Assembly: GCF_000280925.3 (NCBI RefSeq)
Contig: NZ_CP012109.1
Location: forward strand, 4,360,501-4,424,500
Direction of reading: 5' to 3'
DNA length: 64,000 nt
DNA from: Myxococcus hansupus
Lineage (GTDB): Bacteria > Myxococcota > Myxococcia > Myxococcales > Myxococcaceae
This document shows positions 51,072 to 61,044 of the stretch, in pieces. The position numbers were made by a program, and so were the translations under genes. The notes under the pieces are model-generated. The model was given only the letters and a program-made list of their open reading frames with translations, did no database searches and was not told the DNA's origin. Numbering within the stretch: the first letter of the stretch is position 1; each line of letters opens with the position of its first letter.

Positions 51072-53210
51072 ATGGCTGGCTTCCGCTTCTGCTCCGTGCG
51101 TGCGTTCGTAGCGCCCACGCGTTTCCTGCTGGGCTCCGCGCTTCTGCTGATGTTCGCTCTGACCTCCACGGCCCAAGCGGCGGAGTCGGGGCCTTCTCCC
51201 GTCAACGTGCTCGACGGCTGGCGCTTCCGGTGGGGGGACTCCCCCGTGGCATCGGATGGCGCGTTCCTCTGGGCAAAGGAGGCGGGCGACACGAAGGACT
51301 GGCGCACGACGCCGGCCCTGGTGACGCCCGAAGGCCGGGGCGACAACACCTTCATGTGGCTCAGCATCCCGATTCCCGAGGGTGGCTGGACCGAGCCCGC
51401 GCTGTACCTGGGCGAGGTCACCCACGCGATGGAAGCGTACGTGGATGGCAAGCACATCTACACGAACGGCAAGCTGCGCACGAACACGCATGAGATCAGC
51501 GAGAACCTCTCCTGGCATCTCATCCCGCTGCCGCGCGAGGTCCAAGGCAAGCGCGTGCTGCTGCGCATCCAATCCAACAACCCCAACATCGGCGTGTTCC
51601 AGGCCGCGCAGGTGGGCGCGCGCTACGACCTGCTCGTGTTCGTCACGCGCCAGGGCGAGGCGGCCTTCGTCGTCGCCTGCCTCCTCTTCGCGGTGTCGCT
51701 GGGCGCGGGCGGCGCATTCGCCCTGCACTGGCGGCGGCGGATGCTGGCCGGCCTGGCCGTGTCGGCGGGCAGCGGCGGCGCCATCCTGCTGGGCCTGAGC
51801 GGCATGCCCATGGCGCTCTGGGGCACGTCGGGCCCCGCGACGCTGGGCACCACGGTAGGCATCTTCCTGCTCGTCGCCGGATTGATGGAGTTCGTGTCGG
51901 ACGCGCTGCTCGACAACCGGCGCGGCTGGTTCCAACGCGCGACGACGGTGTTCACCCCCGTGGCGGCGGTGTGCGCCCTGGCCTCGCTGATGGACCTGGG
52001 CATTGGCCAGCGCATCCTCGTGCCCTTCCTGCCCCTGGCCGTCCTCACCCTGGTCGTGGTGCTCGTGGTGGCGGTGGTGCAGGCGTGGATGGGCAACCCG
52101 GACGCGCGCCTGTTCGTGGGCGGCTTCGCGGGACTGGTGCTCTCCATCGTCATCACCATCCTCCCCGTCATCGGCCTGGTGAGCTGGAACATCGGCAACG
52201 TCACGCACTGGGGCTACGTCACGCTGGTCATGTCCCTGCTGGGCATCGTCACCCGCCGCTCCATCCAGGTGGTGCGCACGCTGGAAGCGCACACCCACCA
52301 GTTGGAGGCGCGCGCGCAGGAAGTCCGCAACCTGGCCGAGCGCATGGGCAACGGCGCCGGCGAGCTCGCCACCGTGGTGCAGCAGCTCCGCGCTTCCAGC
52401 GATGAGCAGACCGAGGGCGTGAGCCGTCAGGCCGTGGCGCTCCAGGAGGCGGAGCAGACGGTGAAGGAGATCCGCCGCAGCTCGCAGATGACGGCGGAGA
52501 AGGCCAGCGCGCTCGCGTCCTCGGCGGAGAGCGCCGAGCTGGTGGGCCGCGAAGGCACGGCGGCCCTGGAGCGCACCCTGTCGGACCTCGCGGCCATCCG
52601 CACCGAGGTGTCCGACATGGCCCGGCGCATCTTCGCGCTCGACGAGCGCACTCGCGAGGTCTCCGGCATCGTGGACTCCGTGAAGGACCTCGCGGACCAG
52701 TCCAACATGCTGGCCATCAACGCCGCCATCGAAGCGGCGCGCAGCGGCGAGAGCGGCCGGGGCTTCGGCGTCGTCGCCCGCGAGATGCGCGGCCTGGCCG
52801 ACCAGTCCATCCAGGCCACGCACCGCATCCGCGAGGTGCTCGACGGCGTCAGCAACAGCATGCGTGAGGCCGCGCGCTCCAGCGAGAAGGGCGACGAGCG
52901 CGTCAAGCAGAGCCTCGACGCCGTTCGTACCTCCAGCGCGCAGTTCCAGCAGTTGGCCGACATGATTGGCGACACCAGCTCCAGCGTGCGGCAGATCACC
53001 GCCGCCGTCAGCGCGCAGGACGCGGGCACGCACCAAATGGCGCAGGCCATCCAGGAGCTGTCCGGCCAGATGCAGCGCACGCTGAAGACGGTGCAGGAGA
53101 CGCAGGAGGCCACCCGCTCCGTGCAGACGCTCGCGGAGAGCATGTCCTCCATGGCCAGCCAGACGCTCAAGGCGGAAGGCCTGTCCGTCCCCGGCGCGCA
53201 GCCTCGCTAG
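51072..53210 (+). CDS. Methyl-accepting chemotaxis protein with 7TM (DISM-like) sensor
   Basis: A protein of 712 residues. A signal-like helix (LLGSALLLMFALTSTAQA) precedes a periplasmic beta domain with YLGEVTHAMEAYVDGKHIYT, like DISMED2 ligand domains. About seven membrane helices (residues 190-390) follow, then a coiled-coil methyl-accepting domain. The signalling tip is NMLAINAAIEAARSGESGRG, FGVVAREMRGLADQS. No HAMP domain is apparent. The 7TM-DISM sensor is common on kinases and cyclases but unusual on MCPs. No che genes are adjacent, so it must use a chemosensory system elsewhere. The ATG at 51072 gives the best signal sequence. The ligand is probably a carbohydrate-like compound, an inference from DISM domains. 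Confidence 0.88.
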   Translation: MAGFRFCSVRAFVAPTRFLLGSALLLMFALTSTAQAAESGPSPVNVLDGWRFRWGDSPVASDGAFLWAKEAGDTKDWRTTPALVTPEGRGDNTFMWLSIPIPEGGWTEPALYLGEVTHAMEAYVDGKHIYTNGKLRTNTHEISENLSWHLIPLPREVQGKRVLLRIQSNNPNIGVFQAAQVGARYDLLVFVTRQGEAAFVVACLLFAVSLGAGGAFALHWRRRMLAGLAVSAGSGGAILLGLSGMPMALWGTSGPATLGTTVGIFLLVAGLMEFVSDALLDNRRGWFQRATTVFTPVAAVCALASLMDLGIGQRILVPFLPLAVLTLVVVLVVAVVQAWMGNPDARLFVGGFAGLVLSIVITILPVIGLVSWNIGNVTHWGYVTLVMSLLGIVTRRSIQVVRTLEAHTHQLEARAQEVRNLAERMGNGAGELATVVQQLRASSDEQTEGVSRQAVALQEAEQTVKEIRRSSQMTAEKASALASSAESAELVGREGTAALERTLSDLAAIRTEVSDMARRIFALDERTREVSGIVDSVKDLADQSNMLAINAAIEAARSGESGRGFGVVAREMRGLADQSIQATHRIREVLDGVSNSMREAARSSEKGDERVKQSLDAVRTSSAQFQQLADMIGDTSSSVRQITAAVSAQDAGTHQMAQAIQELSGQMQRTLKTVQETQEATRSVQTLAESMSSMASQTLKAEGLSVPGAQPR

Positions 53211-53226
53211 AACGCAGTTCCGGTGC

Positions 53227-53266
53227 GCCTCCGGGCCTCGCGGCATCCTCGCCGCGGCTCGGAGGC
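53227..53266. terminator. Hairpin between the chemoreceptor and uvrA-like genes
   Basis: An outer stem GCCTCCG / CGGAGGC and an inner stem CGCGGC / GCCGCG form a two-part hairpin 17 bases after the chemoreceptor stop, just before the end of the convergent UvrA-like gene. No U-run follows. It is a likely shared terminator. Confidence 0.5.
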
Positions 53267-53283
53267 CACCTCCGTGGGCGCTG

Positions 53284-55836
53284 TCAGCGCAGCGCCTGCG
53301 CCAGGAAGGGCGCGGTCGCGCTGAAGGGCTGCTCCACCACCACCTCGGGGGGGCCGGCCACGACGACGCGCCCGCCCTTGCCCCCCGCGCCCGGTCCCAT
53401 GTCGATGACCCAGTCGCTGGCGGCCACCACGCGCATGTCGTGCTCCACCAGGATGACGGTGTTGCCCGCCGCCACCAGTCCCTCGAGCTGCGACATCAGC
53501 TTGTCCACGTCCGAGGGGTGCAACCCCGTGGTGGGTTCGTCCAGGACGTAGAGCGTGTTGCCCCGCTGAGGCCGCTGAAGCTCCGTCGCCAGCTTGATGC
53601 GCTGGGCCTCGCCACCGGACAGCTCCGTCGCGGGCTGCCCCAGGCGCAGGTAGCCCAGGCCCACCTCCCGCAGCACGGCGAGCGGACGCTGCACCAGGGG
53701 CTCCTCGCTGAAGAAGTCGTGGGCGGCGTCCACCGTCAGGCCCAGCACTTCCGCGATGTTCTTGCCCCGGTATTGAACCTCCAGCGTCTTCGCGTTGTAC
53801 CGGGCGCCCTGGCACGTGGGACACGGCGCGTAGACGCTGGGCAGGAAGAGCAGCTCCACGCTGACGAAGCCCTCGCCCTCGCACGTCTCGCAGCGGCCCT
53901 TGGCCACGTTGAAGGAGAAGCGGCCCACGTCGTAGCGACGAGCCCGGGCGGTGGGCGTCGCGGCGAAGAGCTTGCGGACGCTGTCGAACAGGCCCGTGTA
54001 CGTCGCCAGGTTGGAGCGCGGCGTGCGGCCAATGGGCTTCTGGTCCACGCGGACCAGCCGCTTGATGCCCTCCATGCCCGAGGCAATCCGGCCGCCGGTG
54101 GTCTTCACGACGGTGCGCTCCAGCTCCTCGCCCTCGTCGTCCTCCAGCGGCGCCTCATGGCCCAGGTGGCTGGCGACCAGCTCCACCAGGACCTGGCTCA
54201 CGAGGCTCGACTTGCCCGAGCCAGACACGCCCGACACCGTGGTGAGGACGCCCAGCGGGAACTCGACATCCAGCTCGCGCAGGTTGTTGCGGGACACGCC
54301 CTGGAGACAGAGCCACCCCTTGGGCGAGCGGCGCGTCCGGTGGGGCGCCTTGGCGTCGCCGAACAGGTAGCGCCGCGTGTGGGACGCCTTCACCGACGCC
54401 AGCCCGTCGAGCGGCCCGCTGTAGAGCACCCGTCCGCCCTGCTCGCCCGCCTCGGGGCCCACGTCGACAATCCAGTCCGCGTGGCGGATGACGTCCACCT
54501 CGTGCTCCACCACGAACAGCGAGTTGCCCGCGCCCTTGAGCTGGTCCAACGCGCGCAGCAGCGCCTCGGTGTCCGCGGGGTGAAGGCCGGCGGAGGGCTC
54601 GTCGAGCACGTACACCACGCCGAACAGGTTGGAGCGCACCTGCGTGGCGAGCCGCAGTCGCTGAAGCTCCCCCGGCGACAGCGTGGGCGTGCTGCGCTCC
54701 AGTGCCAGGTAGCCCAGCCCCAGCTCCGTCAACACGCTGACGCGCGCCAGGACGTCCCGCGCGATGCGCTGGGCGACCAGGACCTTCTCGGGGTGCGCCT
54801 TCGCGAGCGCCGCCACGTCCTGGGCCGTCCCTTCCGCCACCGGCGTCAGCAGGTCCGAAAGCTCGCTCAGCGGCAGCCGCGACAGCTCGCCGATGTCCAG
54901 CCCCGCGAACTTGACGGACAGGGCCTCGCGGCGCAGGCGCTTGCCGTGACACTGCGGGCAGTCACCGCTCACCAGGTACTGGGAGACGCGCCGCTTCATC
55001 ATCGCGCTCTGCGTGGTGGCGAACGTCTGGAGCACGTAACGGCGCGCGCCCGTGAAGGTGCCCATGTAGCTGGGAGCCGCCTTCCGCTTGAGGGCCCGCT
55101 GCGTCTCGGCGGGCGTGAAGCCCGCGTACACCGGGACGGTTGGCTGCTCGTCCGTGAAGAGAATCCAGTCGCGGTCCTTCTTGGGCAACTCGCGCCACGG
55201 GCGGTCCACGTCGTAACCGAGCGTCACCAGGATGTCGCGCAGGTTCTGACCGTGCCACGCGGGCGGCCAGGCGGCGATGGCGCGCTCCCGGAGGGTCAAC
55301 GTGTCGTCCGGCACCATCGACTTCTCGGTGGCTTCGTAGGTGCGGCCCAGGCCATGGCAGTGGGGGCAGGCGCCCGCGGGCGTGTTGGGCGAGAACGCGT
55401 CCGAATCCAGGTGCGGCTGGCCCTTCGGATAGGTCCCCGCGCGCGAGTAGAGGAGCCGCAGCGAGTTCGCCAACGTCGTCACGCTGCCCACGGACGAGCG
55501 GGTCGTCGGCGCGCCCCGGTGCTGCTGGAGCGCCACGGCGGGAGGCAAGCCGTCGATGGCGTCGACCTCCGGGATGCCGGCCTGGTCGATGAGGCGCCTC
55601 GCGTAGGGCGCCACGGATTCGAAGTAGCGCCGCTGGGCCTCGGCGTAGAGCGTCCCGAACGCCAACGACGACTTGCCTGAACCCGACACGCCCGTGAAGA
55701 CGACCAGCGCGTCGCGCGGCATCTCGACGTCGACGTTCTTCAGGTTGTGCTCGCGCGCGCCACGCACCTGAACGAAACCGGCGCTGGCCGGGGGAGACGA
55801 CTCGGAACCCTGCTTCGGACGACGCGCCCTGGCCAT
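53284..55836 (-). CDS. UvrA-like ABC ATPase (short UvrA2-type paralogue)
   Basis: A protein of 850 residues. Two ABC modules are visible: [20 protein letters not shown] and [15 protein letters not shown] (Walker A), [12 protein letters not shown] and [12 protein letters not shown] (signatures), and [10 protein letters not shown] and [10 protein letters not shown] (Walker B). Zinc modules are [16 protein letters not shown] and [16 protein letters not shown]. Classical UvrA is about 940 residues; the shortfall lies where the UvrB-binding domain would be, as in UvrA2/DrrC-type proteins, which act in DNA-damage or drug tolerance and do not need UvrB. The ATG at 55836 is used; a GTG at 55845 would add three residues. 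Confidence 0.9.
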   Translation of the reverse strand: MARARRPKQGSESSPPASAGFVQVRGAREHNLKNVDVEMPRDALVVFTGVSGSGKSSLAFGTLYAEAQRRYFESVAPYARRLIDQAGIPEVDAIDGLPPAVALQQHRGAPTTRSSVGSVTTLANSLRLLYSRAGTYPKGQPHLDSDAFSPNTPAGACPHCHGLGRTYEATEKSMVPDDTLTLRERAIAAWPPAWHGQNLRDILVTLGYDVDRPWRELPKKDRDWILFTDEQPTVPVYAGFTPAETQRALKRKAAPSYMGTFTGARRYVLQTFATTQSAMMKRRVSQYLVSGDCPQCHGKRLRREALSVKFAGLDIGELSRLPLSELSDLLTPVAEGTAQDVAALAKAHPEKVLVAQRIARDVLARVSVLTELGLGYLALERSTPTLSPGELQRLRLATQVRSNLFGVVYVLDEPSAGLHPADTEALLRALDQLKGAGNSLFVVEHEVDVIRHADWIVDVGPEAGEQGGRVLYSGPLDGLASVKASHTRRYLFGDAKAPHRTRRSPKGWLCLQGVSRNNLRELDVEFPLGVLTTVSGVSGSGKSSLVSQVLVELVASHLGHEAPLEDDEGEELERTVVKTTGGRIASGMEGIKRLVRVDQKPIGRTPRSNLATYTGLFDSVRKLFAATPTARARRYDVGRFSFNVAKGRCETCEGEGFVSVELLFLPSVYAPCPTCQGARYNAKTLEVQYRGKNIAEVLGLTVDAAHDFFSEEPLVQRPLAVLREVGLGYLRLGQPATELSGGEAQRIKLATELQRPQRGNTLYVLDEPTTGLHPSDVDKLMSQLEGLVAAGNTVILVEHDMRVVAASDWVIDMGPGAGGKGGRVVVAGPPEVVVEQPFSATAPFLAQALR

Positions 55837-55890
55837 GCCCACCACGCTCAGATGTCGGAGGAAAAACGCGGCGGCGTTCTACCCGATGCG

Positions 55891-57252
55891 TCAACGCATG
55901 GGCAGCGTCAACACCAGCCGGGCGCCGGGGCCCGTGCTCTCGGCGACATGGGCATCGCCCCCGTGTCCACGCGCCACCTCTCGCACGAGGCTCAGACCCA
56001 GCCCCACGCCCCCCGCGTCCCGCTCCAGGCGGTGGAACGGCGTGAAGACGTCCTCGCGGTGGATCTCCGGGATGCCCCGGCCCTCGTCCCGCACCGCGAC
56101 CTCCCATTGAGCGTCGCGACGTGCCAGCTCCAACCACACCGTGGACCCGCGTGGCGCGTAGCGGAGCGCGTTGGCGAGCAGATTGTCCACCGCCCGGCGA
56201 ACCGCCATGGCGTCCATCCGGCACGGCGCCTCCGTGGGGCCTTCGACCCGCAGCGCCACGCCGCGCCGGTCCGCCTCCGCCCGGGCCCCCGCCGCGGAAT
56301 CGTCGAGGAGCCCTCGCAAGTCACCGTCCTGCAAGTCGAGCGCGGCGCCCCCGGCGGCGGACAGCTCCAACAACGCATCCGCCACGGCGGCCAGCCGGTC
56401 CACCTCCCGGCGATTCTCCTCCAGCACGGTGCGCAGCTCCTCCGCCCCGCGCTCACGCCGCAGCGCCAGGTCCAGGCCGGTGCGCATCAACGCCAGGGGC
56501 GTGCGCAGCTCGTGCGCGGCGCGGGCAATGAGCCGCTCCTGGGCCTCGCGCGCGGCCCGGACTCGCAGCGACGCGTCGGCCAGGGCGAGGTGCACCTCCA
56601 TGATTTCGTCGCGAGGCTCACTGGCGGACGCGGGGGACACCACGCCGCCGTCCCTGGACCGGACCACCTGCTCCGCGATGCCGTGCAGCCGGCGCGCGAG
56701 CCCCTTCGCCTGCCACCCCTGGATGCCAATCAACACCCCGCCCAGGAGCAGCGCCAGCACCGTCGCGACGGAGGTGAAGGTGCCCACCGGCTGGTCCACC
56801 GTCGCCAGGGACGCCACCAACTGGAGGACGTGGGGCACGCCCTCGGGTGAACGCACCTGCACCGTCAGCACGCGAACCCGCTGGCCCGAGACGAGCGTCC
56901 GCGTCTCCAGCCGGGACGTGGGCCCCGGCTCCGGCACCACCCGGTCCGAGACGGTGGGCGATTCAGGAGGAAAGACGCCGAGCAAGGTCCCATCCGGCCC
57001 ATACAGCCGCGTGGCGGGCACGAAGGCGCGCACCTCGCCAGCCAGGGGAGAGGGCTCCACGTGCAGGTGCGGGCGGCCGTCCGGGGCATCGAAGAGGCTG
57101 ACACTCTCCGCGGCGGCCTGCGACAGGAGCGCCTCATCCAACGCGCGCTCGAGCACCACGCGGAACACCTGGACGGCGACGCCCAGCGCGGCGGCCACCG
57201 CCACCACCGGCACCACCGCGCCCCACAGCCACATCCGGCGGACCAGCTTCAC
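55891..57252 (-). CDS. Sensor histidine kinase of the metal-efflux operon
   Basis: A protein of 453 residues. Two membrane helices flank a periplasmic domain of about 130 residues (residues 30-165). A HAMP-like linker, a HisKA domain with ARAAHELRTPLALM and an HATPase domain with NLLANALRYAPRGS, VRDEGRGIP and GVGLGLSLVREVARGHGG follow. It resembles the CusS/CopS class that senses periplasmic metal. The GTG at 57252 overlaps the regulator stop (GTGA), so the pair is translationally coupled. It is the last gene of the five-gene operon. The metal cannot be identified from the sensor domain. Confidence 0.9.
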   Translation of the reverse strand: MKLVRRMWLWGAVVPVVAVAAALGVAVQVFRVVLERALDEALLSQAAAESVSLFDAPDGRPHLHVEPSPLAGEVRAFVPATRLYGPDGTLLGVFPPESPTVSDRVVPEPGPTSRLETRTLVSGQRVRVLTVQVRSPEGVPHVLQLVASLATVDQPVGTFTSVATVLALLLGGVLIGIQGWQAKGLARRLHGIAEQVVRSRDGGVVSPASASEPRDEIMEVHLALADASLRVRAAREAQERLIARAAHELRTPLALMRTGLDLALRRERGAEELRTVLEENRREVDRLAAVADALLELSAAGGAALDLQDGDLRGLLDDSAAGARAEADRRGVALRVEGPTEAPCRMDAMAVRRAVDNLLANALRYAPRGSTVWLELARRDAQWEVAVRDEGRGIPEIHREDVFTPFHRLERDAGGVGLGLSLVREVARGHGGDAHVAESTGPGARLVLTLPMR

Positions 57253-57962
57253 TTGTTGGAACCCTCGACGACCAGCCGGAAGCCCACCCCACGCACCGCC
57301 TGGATGGACACGCCGTCCGCCTTCACTTCCGCGAGCTTCGCGCGCACATACCCCACATAGACATCCACGATGTTGGGCGGACCATCGAAGCTGGGGCCCC
57401 ACACCTTCGCCAGCAGGCTGGAGCGCGTGTGGACCTCGCCCGCCCGCGAGGCGAACTCGCCCAGCAGCGCGAACTCCCGGCCGGTGAGCGCCACCTCCCG
57501 GTCCTCGCACGTCAACGTCCGCCGCCGGGCATCGATGTGGATGGGGCCCACCGCCCACGTCTGGGCCTGGCCCTCGGAGCGCCGGTGGAGCGCCTCCAGC
57601 CGGGCGAGCAGCTCCTCGAAGGCGAAGGGCTTCACGAGGTAGTCGTCCGCGCCCGCGCGCAGGCCCGTCACCCGCTCCCCCACCGTGCCCCGGGCGGTGA
57701 GCATCAGGACGGGCGTCGTCAGGCCCCGTTCGCGCCAACGCCGGAGCAGGGCCACGCCGTCCATTCCGGGCAGCGCCCAGTCGAGGATGATGGCGTCGTA
57801 GGCCACCTCCCCCGCCTGGTCGAGGGCGTCCTCCGCCGTGCGGCAGGTGTCCACGAGGTGGCCCTCCTCGCCGAGCCCTCGGCGCAGCAGGTTCGCCATC
57901 CGCTCCTCGTCCTCCACCAGCAACAGCCTCAAGGAACCGCCCTCCTTGGCGCCATCATGCAC
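57249..57962 (-). CDS. OmpR/PhoB-family response regulator
   Basis: A protein of 237 residues. The receiver has LLLVEDEE, Asp61 in AIILDWALPG, and the Lys in YLVKPFAFEEL. A winged-helix DNA-binding domain follows (VALTGREFALLGEFASRAGE, VWGPSFDGPPNIVDVYVGYV, GVGFRLV). It overlaps the RND pump gene by eight bases and the kinase by four. CusR/CzcR-type regulators usually activate their own efflux operon. The palindrome at 63410-63425 before the first gene is the natural candidate binding site, an inference. Confidence 0.93.
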   Translation of the reverse strand: MHDGAKEGGSLRLLLVEDEERMANLLRRGLGEEGHLVDTCRTAEDALDQAGEVAYDAIILDWALPGMDGVALLRRWRERGLTTPVLMLTARGTVGERVTGLRAGADDYLVKPFAFEELLARLEALHRRSEGQAQTWAVGPIHIDARRRTLTCEDREVALTGREFALLGEFASRAGEVHTRSSLLAKVWGPSFDGPPNIVDVYVGYVRAKLAEVKADGVSIQAVRGVGFRLVVEGSNK

Positions 57963-60900
57963 CGGCTCCGGCGCGGCGGCCTCCCGCGAACCACGGATAG
58001 AGCGTGGGCAGGATGACCAGCGTCAGCAACGTGGACGTCACGAGCCCGCCCACCACCACCGTGGCCAGGGGCCGCTGCACCTCCGCGCCCACGCCCTGGG
58101 CGAGCATCATCGGGATGAACCCCAGCGCCGCCACCAGCGCCGTCATGAGCACGGGCCGCGCCCGCTCACGCGCCGCCAGCACCACCGCCTCCGCGGGGGC
58201 GTGGCCCTCCTCCTCGAGCCGCTGCTCGCGGGACATCAGCACCACGCCATTGAGCACCGCGATGCCGGACAACGCGATGAAGCCCACCGCCGCGGAGATG
58301 GACACGGGCAAATCGCGCACGGCCAGCGCCATCATCCCGCCCACGCAGGCGAACGGGACGTTGGCGAAGATGGCCAGCGCGGGGCGCATCCGGCGGAAGG
58401 CGAACAGCAACACGGCGAAGATAAGGACCGCCACGGCGGGAAGCACCAGCGAAAGCCGCTGCCGGGCCTCCGTCAACGTCTCGTATTGGCCGCCCCAGGT
58501 CAGCCGGTAGCCATCAGGCGGAGCGAGCGACTGCTCCACCCGCGCGCGCGCCCGCGCCACCACCGTGCCCAGGTCCGCGCCGCGCACGTTGAAGCCCACC
58601 ACCAGGCGGCGCTGCCCCCCTTCCCGGCTGACCAACCCAGGCGAGGACGTCAGGCGCACGTCCGCCACGCGGGAGAGCGACACCAGGCCGCCACTGTCGG
58701 TGGGCACGGGCAAGCCGGCGAGCGAGAAAGCGTCCTGCGCCCCCGTCAACCGCAGGACGATGGGCACCCGCACCGCGCCGTCCCAGGTGGCGCCGACCTC
58801 CACGCCGCTGCGCACCGCGCGCACCACCTCCAGCACGTCCACCGCGCCCAGCCCCGCGCGCGCCGAGTCCAGCGGCCGGGGCGCCACCTCGAAGAGCGGC
58901 ACCTCGGGCGGCGCGAGGACACGCACGTCCACGGCGCCGGGCTCCTCGCTCAACATCGCCGCCGCCTTGCGCGCAAGTCGGCTCAGCTCGCCCAGGTCCT
59001 CGCCGTAGATGCTGAGCGCCACGTCCGTCACCGCGCCACCCAGCAGCTCGTTGAAGCGCATCTGGATGGGCTGGGTGAAGGAGGGCTCGCCGCCCGGGGC
59101 GCCCGCTTCGAGCACCTGCTCCATCTCCGCGATGAGGGACTCGCGCGTGAGCCCCGGACGCCACGCATCCCGCGGCGCCAGCGACACGAAGACGTCCGCC
59201 ATCTCCAGGCCCATGATGTCGGTGGCCACCGCCGGGCTGCCCACGCGCGAGACGACCTGCCGCACCTCCGGGATTCCCTCGAGCAGCGTGCGCTCCATCC
59301 GCCCGGCCTCGACGACAGCGGCCTCCAGGCTGATGTCCGGCGCGCGGGTGGTCTGGATGACCATGTCCCCTTCATCCAACTGGGGTGTGAACTCCGTGCC
59401 CGCGCGGGCGAACAGCCAGCCGCCCGTCCCGAGCAGGAAGAGCGCGACGGCCGCCACGGGGATGCGCGAGCGCACGCTGCGGCCGAGCACTGGCGCATAG
59501 AGCCGCTCGAACCAGCGCACCAGCAGCGGCTCGCGCGCGGGGACGTGTTCGGGCCGAATCAACCAGCTCGCGGCGGCGGGGATGAAGGTCAACGACAACA
59601 CGAGCGCGGTGGCGAGCGCGAAGACGACGGTCATCGCCATGGGCCGGAACATCTTCCCGTCCACGCCCCGCAGCGACAGGATGGGCAGGTACACCAACAG
59701 GATGATGAGCACGGAGAAGAAGACGGGCCGGGCCAATGACACGGCCGTCTCCTCGACGTGCTCCCGGGGCTCGCGTTTCTTCTCCTCGGGCGACAGGTGG
59801 GCCAGCCGGTGGAACAGGCCCTCCACCATCACCACCGCGCCGTCGACCAGCAGGCCGAAGTCGATGGCGCCCAGGCTCATCAGGTTGCCGGGGATGTCCA
59901 GCGCCACCATGGCGGCCGTGGCCCCCAGCATGGACAGCGGAATGGCGGACGCGACGAGCAGACCCGCGCGCACGCTCCCCAGCAGCAGGAAGAGCACGCC
60001 CACGACGAGCAAGCCGCCTTCCAGCAGGTTCTTCCCCACCGTGCGCACGGTGCCGCGCACCAGCGTGGCGCGGTCGTAGACGACGTCCAGGCGCACGTCC
60101 TCCGGCAGCAGGGCCCGCACCTCGGGAAGCGCGGCGGAGATGTCCCCCGTCACCGCGAGCGCGTTGGCGTCCCGCAGCATCTGAACCATGACGTACACCG
60201 TCTCGCCGCGCCCGTTGGAGGTGGCGCTGCCGATGCGTGGCAGCGCACCCTCCGTCACCTCGGCCACGTCGCCCAGCCGCACGGCCGGCGCGCCCACGCG
60301 GGGAATCAGCGCCTCCGCCAGGTCCGCGGGCACGCGAGGCCTCGCCACCGCGCGAATCAGGACATGGCGCTCGCCCACCGGGAGGCTCGCGCCCGGCGCG
60401 CTGCCCGTGGCGCGCTCCAGGGCGTCACGAAGCTGCGCCAACGTCACGCCGCGCTGAGCCAGCCGCACCGCGTCCGCGCGCACCTCCAACGTGCGCTGCT
60501 GCCCGCCCCAACTGTTGACCTCCACCACGCCGGGCACCGAGCGCAACCGGGGCCCCACCCGAAGCTGCGTCAGCTCGAGCAACTGCGCCCCGGTGCGCTC
60601 GGGCGAGGACAGCGTGAAGTGGAACACCTCACCCAGGCCGCCCGTGAGCGGGCCCAGCTCCGGCGGGTCGACGCCCGGCGGCAGCGACGCGCCGAGCACG
60701 TTGAGCCGCTCCTGCACCAACTGCCGGGCACGGTACGGGTCCACGGCGTCGGCGAAGACTGCGGTCACCGAGGAGAGGCCGTAGCGCGACAAGCTGCGCT
60801 GCGTCTCCAGTCCGGGCATGCCGCCCAGGGCCACCTCCACGGGCCGCGTCACCAGGCGCTCCACCTCCTCGGGCGTGAGGCCGGGCGCGCGCGTGAGGAC

Positions 60901-61044
60901 GAGCACCTGGTTGGTGGTGATGTCGGGCATCGCGTCCAGCTCCAACTGGAGCGACACCGCCACGCCCGCGAGCGCGAGCATCCCCGTCAAGGCGAGCACC
61001 CAGGCCCGGTGCCGCACCGACAGGCGGACGAGGGCTTCAATCAC
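57955..61044 (-). CDS. Heavy-metal-efflux RND pump (CzcA/CusA-like)
   Basis: A protein of 1029 residues with the RND layout: 12 membrane helices and two large periplasmic loops. The N-terminus has LDAMPDITTNQVLVLTRAPG and VERLVTRPVE, typical of HME-RND proteins. The TM4 proton-relay block DFGLLVDGAVVMVEG keeps both Asp and the Glu expected for CzcA/CusA. The central EKKREPREHVEETAVSLARP and the C-terminal VALLIFAVLL-type helix pattern also agree. It exports metal ions from the periplasm or cytoplasm using the proton gradient. Monovalent (Cu/Ag) versus divalent (Co/Zn/Cd/Ni) specificity cannot be read safely. It overlaps the adaptor gene by four bases. Confidence 0.93.
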   Translation of the reverse strand: MIEALVRLSVRHRAWVLALTGMLALAGVAVSLQLELDAMPDITTNQVLVLTRAPGLTPEEVERLVTRPVEVALGGMPGLETQRSLSRYGLSSVTAVFADAVDPYRARQLVQERLNVLGASLPPGVDPPELGPLTGGLGEVFHFTLSSPERTGAQLLELTQLRVGPRLRSVPGVVEVNSWGGQQRTLEVRADAVRLAQRGVTLAQLRDALERATGSAPGASLPVGERHVLIRAVARPRVPADLAEALIPRVGAPAVRLGDVAEVTEGALPRIGSATSNGRGETVYVMVQMLRDANALAVTGDISAALPEVRALLPEDVRLDVVYDRATLVRGTVRTVGKNLLEGGLLVVGVLFLLLGSVRAGLLVASAIPLSMLGATAAMVALDIPGNLMSLGAIDFGLLVDGAVVMVEGLFHRLAHLSPEEKKREPREHVEETAVSLARPVFFSVLIILLVYLPILSLRGVDGKMFRPMAMTVVFALATALVLSLTFIPAAASWLIRPEHVPAREPLLVRWFERLYAPVLGRSVRSRIPVAAVALFLLGTGGWLFARAGTEFTPQLDEGDMVIQTTRAPDISLEAAVVEAGRMERTLLEGIPEVRQVVSRVGSPAVATDIMGLEMADVFVSLAPRDAWRPGLTRESLIAEMEQVLEAGAPGGEPSFTQPIQMRFNELLGGAVTDVALSIYGEDLGELSRLARKAAAMLSEEPGAVDVRVLAPPEVPLFEVAPRPLDSARAGLGAVDVLEVVRAVRSGVEVGATWDGAVRVPIVLRLTGAQDAFSLAGLPVPTDSGGLVSLSRVADVRLTSSPGLVSREGGQRRLVVGFNVRGADLGTVVARARARVEQSLAPPDGYRLTWGGQYETLTEARQRLSLVLPAVAVLIFAVLLFAFRRMRPALAIFANVPFACVGGMMALAVRDLPVSISAAVGFIALSGIAVLNGVVLMSREQRLEEEGHAPAEAVVLAARERARPVLMTALVAALGFIPMMLAQGVGAEVQRPLATVVVGGLVTSTLLTLVILPTLYPWFAGGRRAGAGA

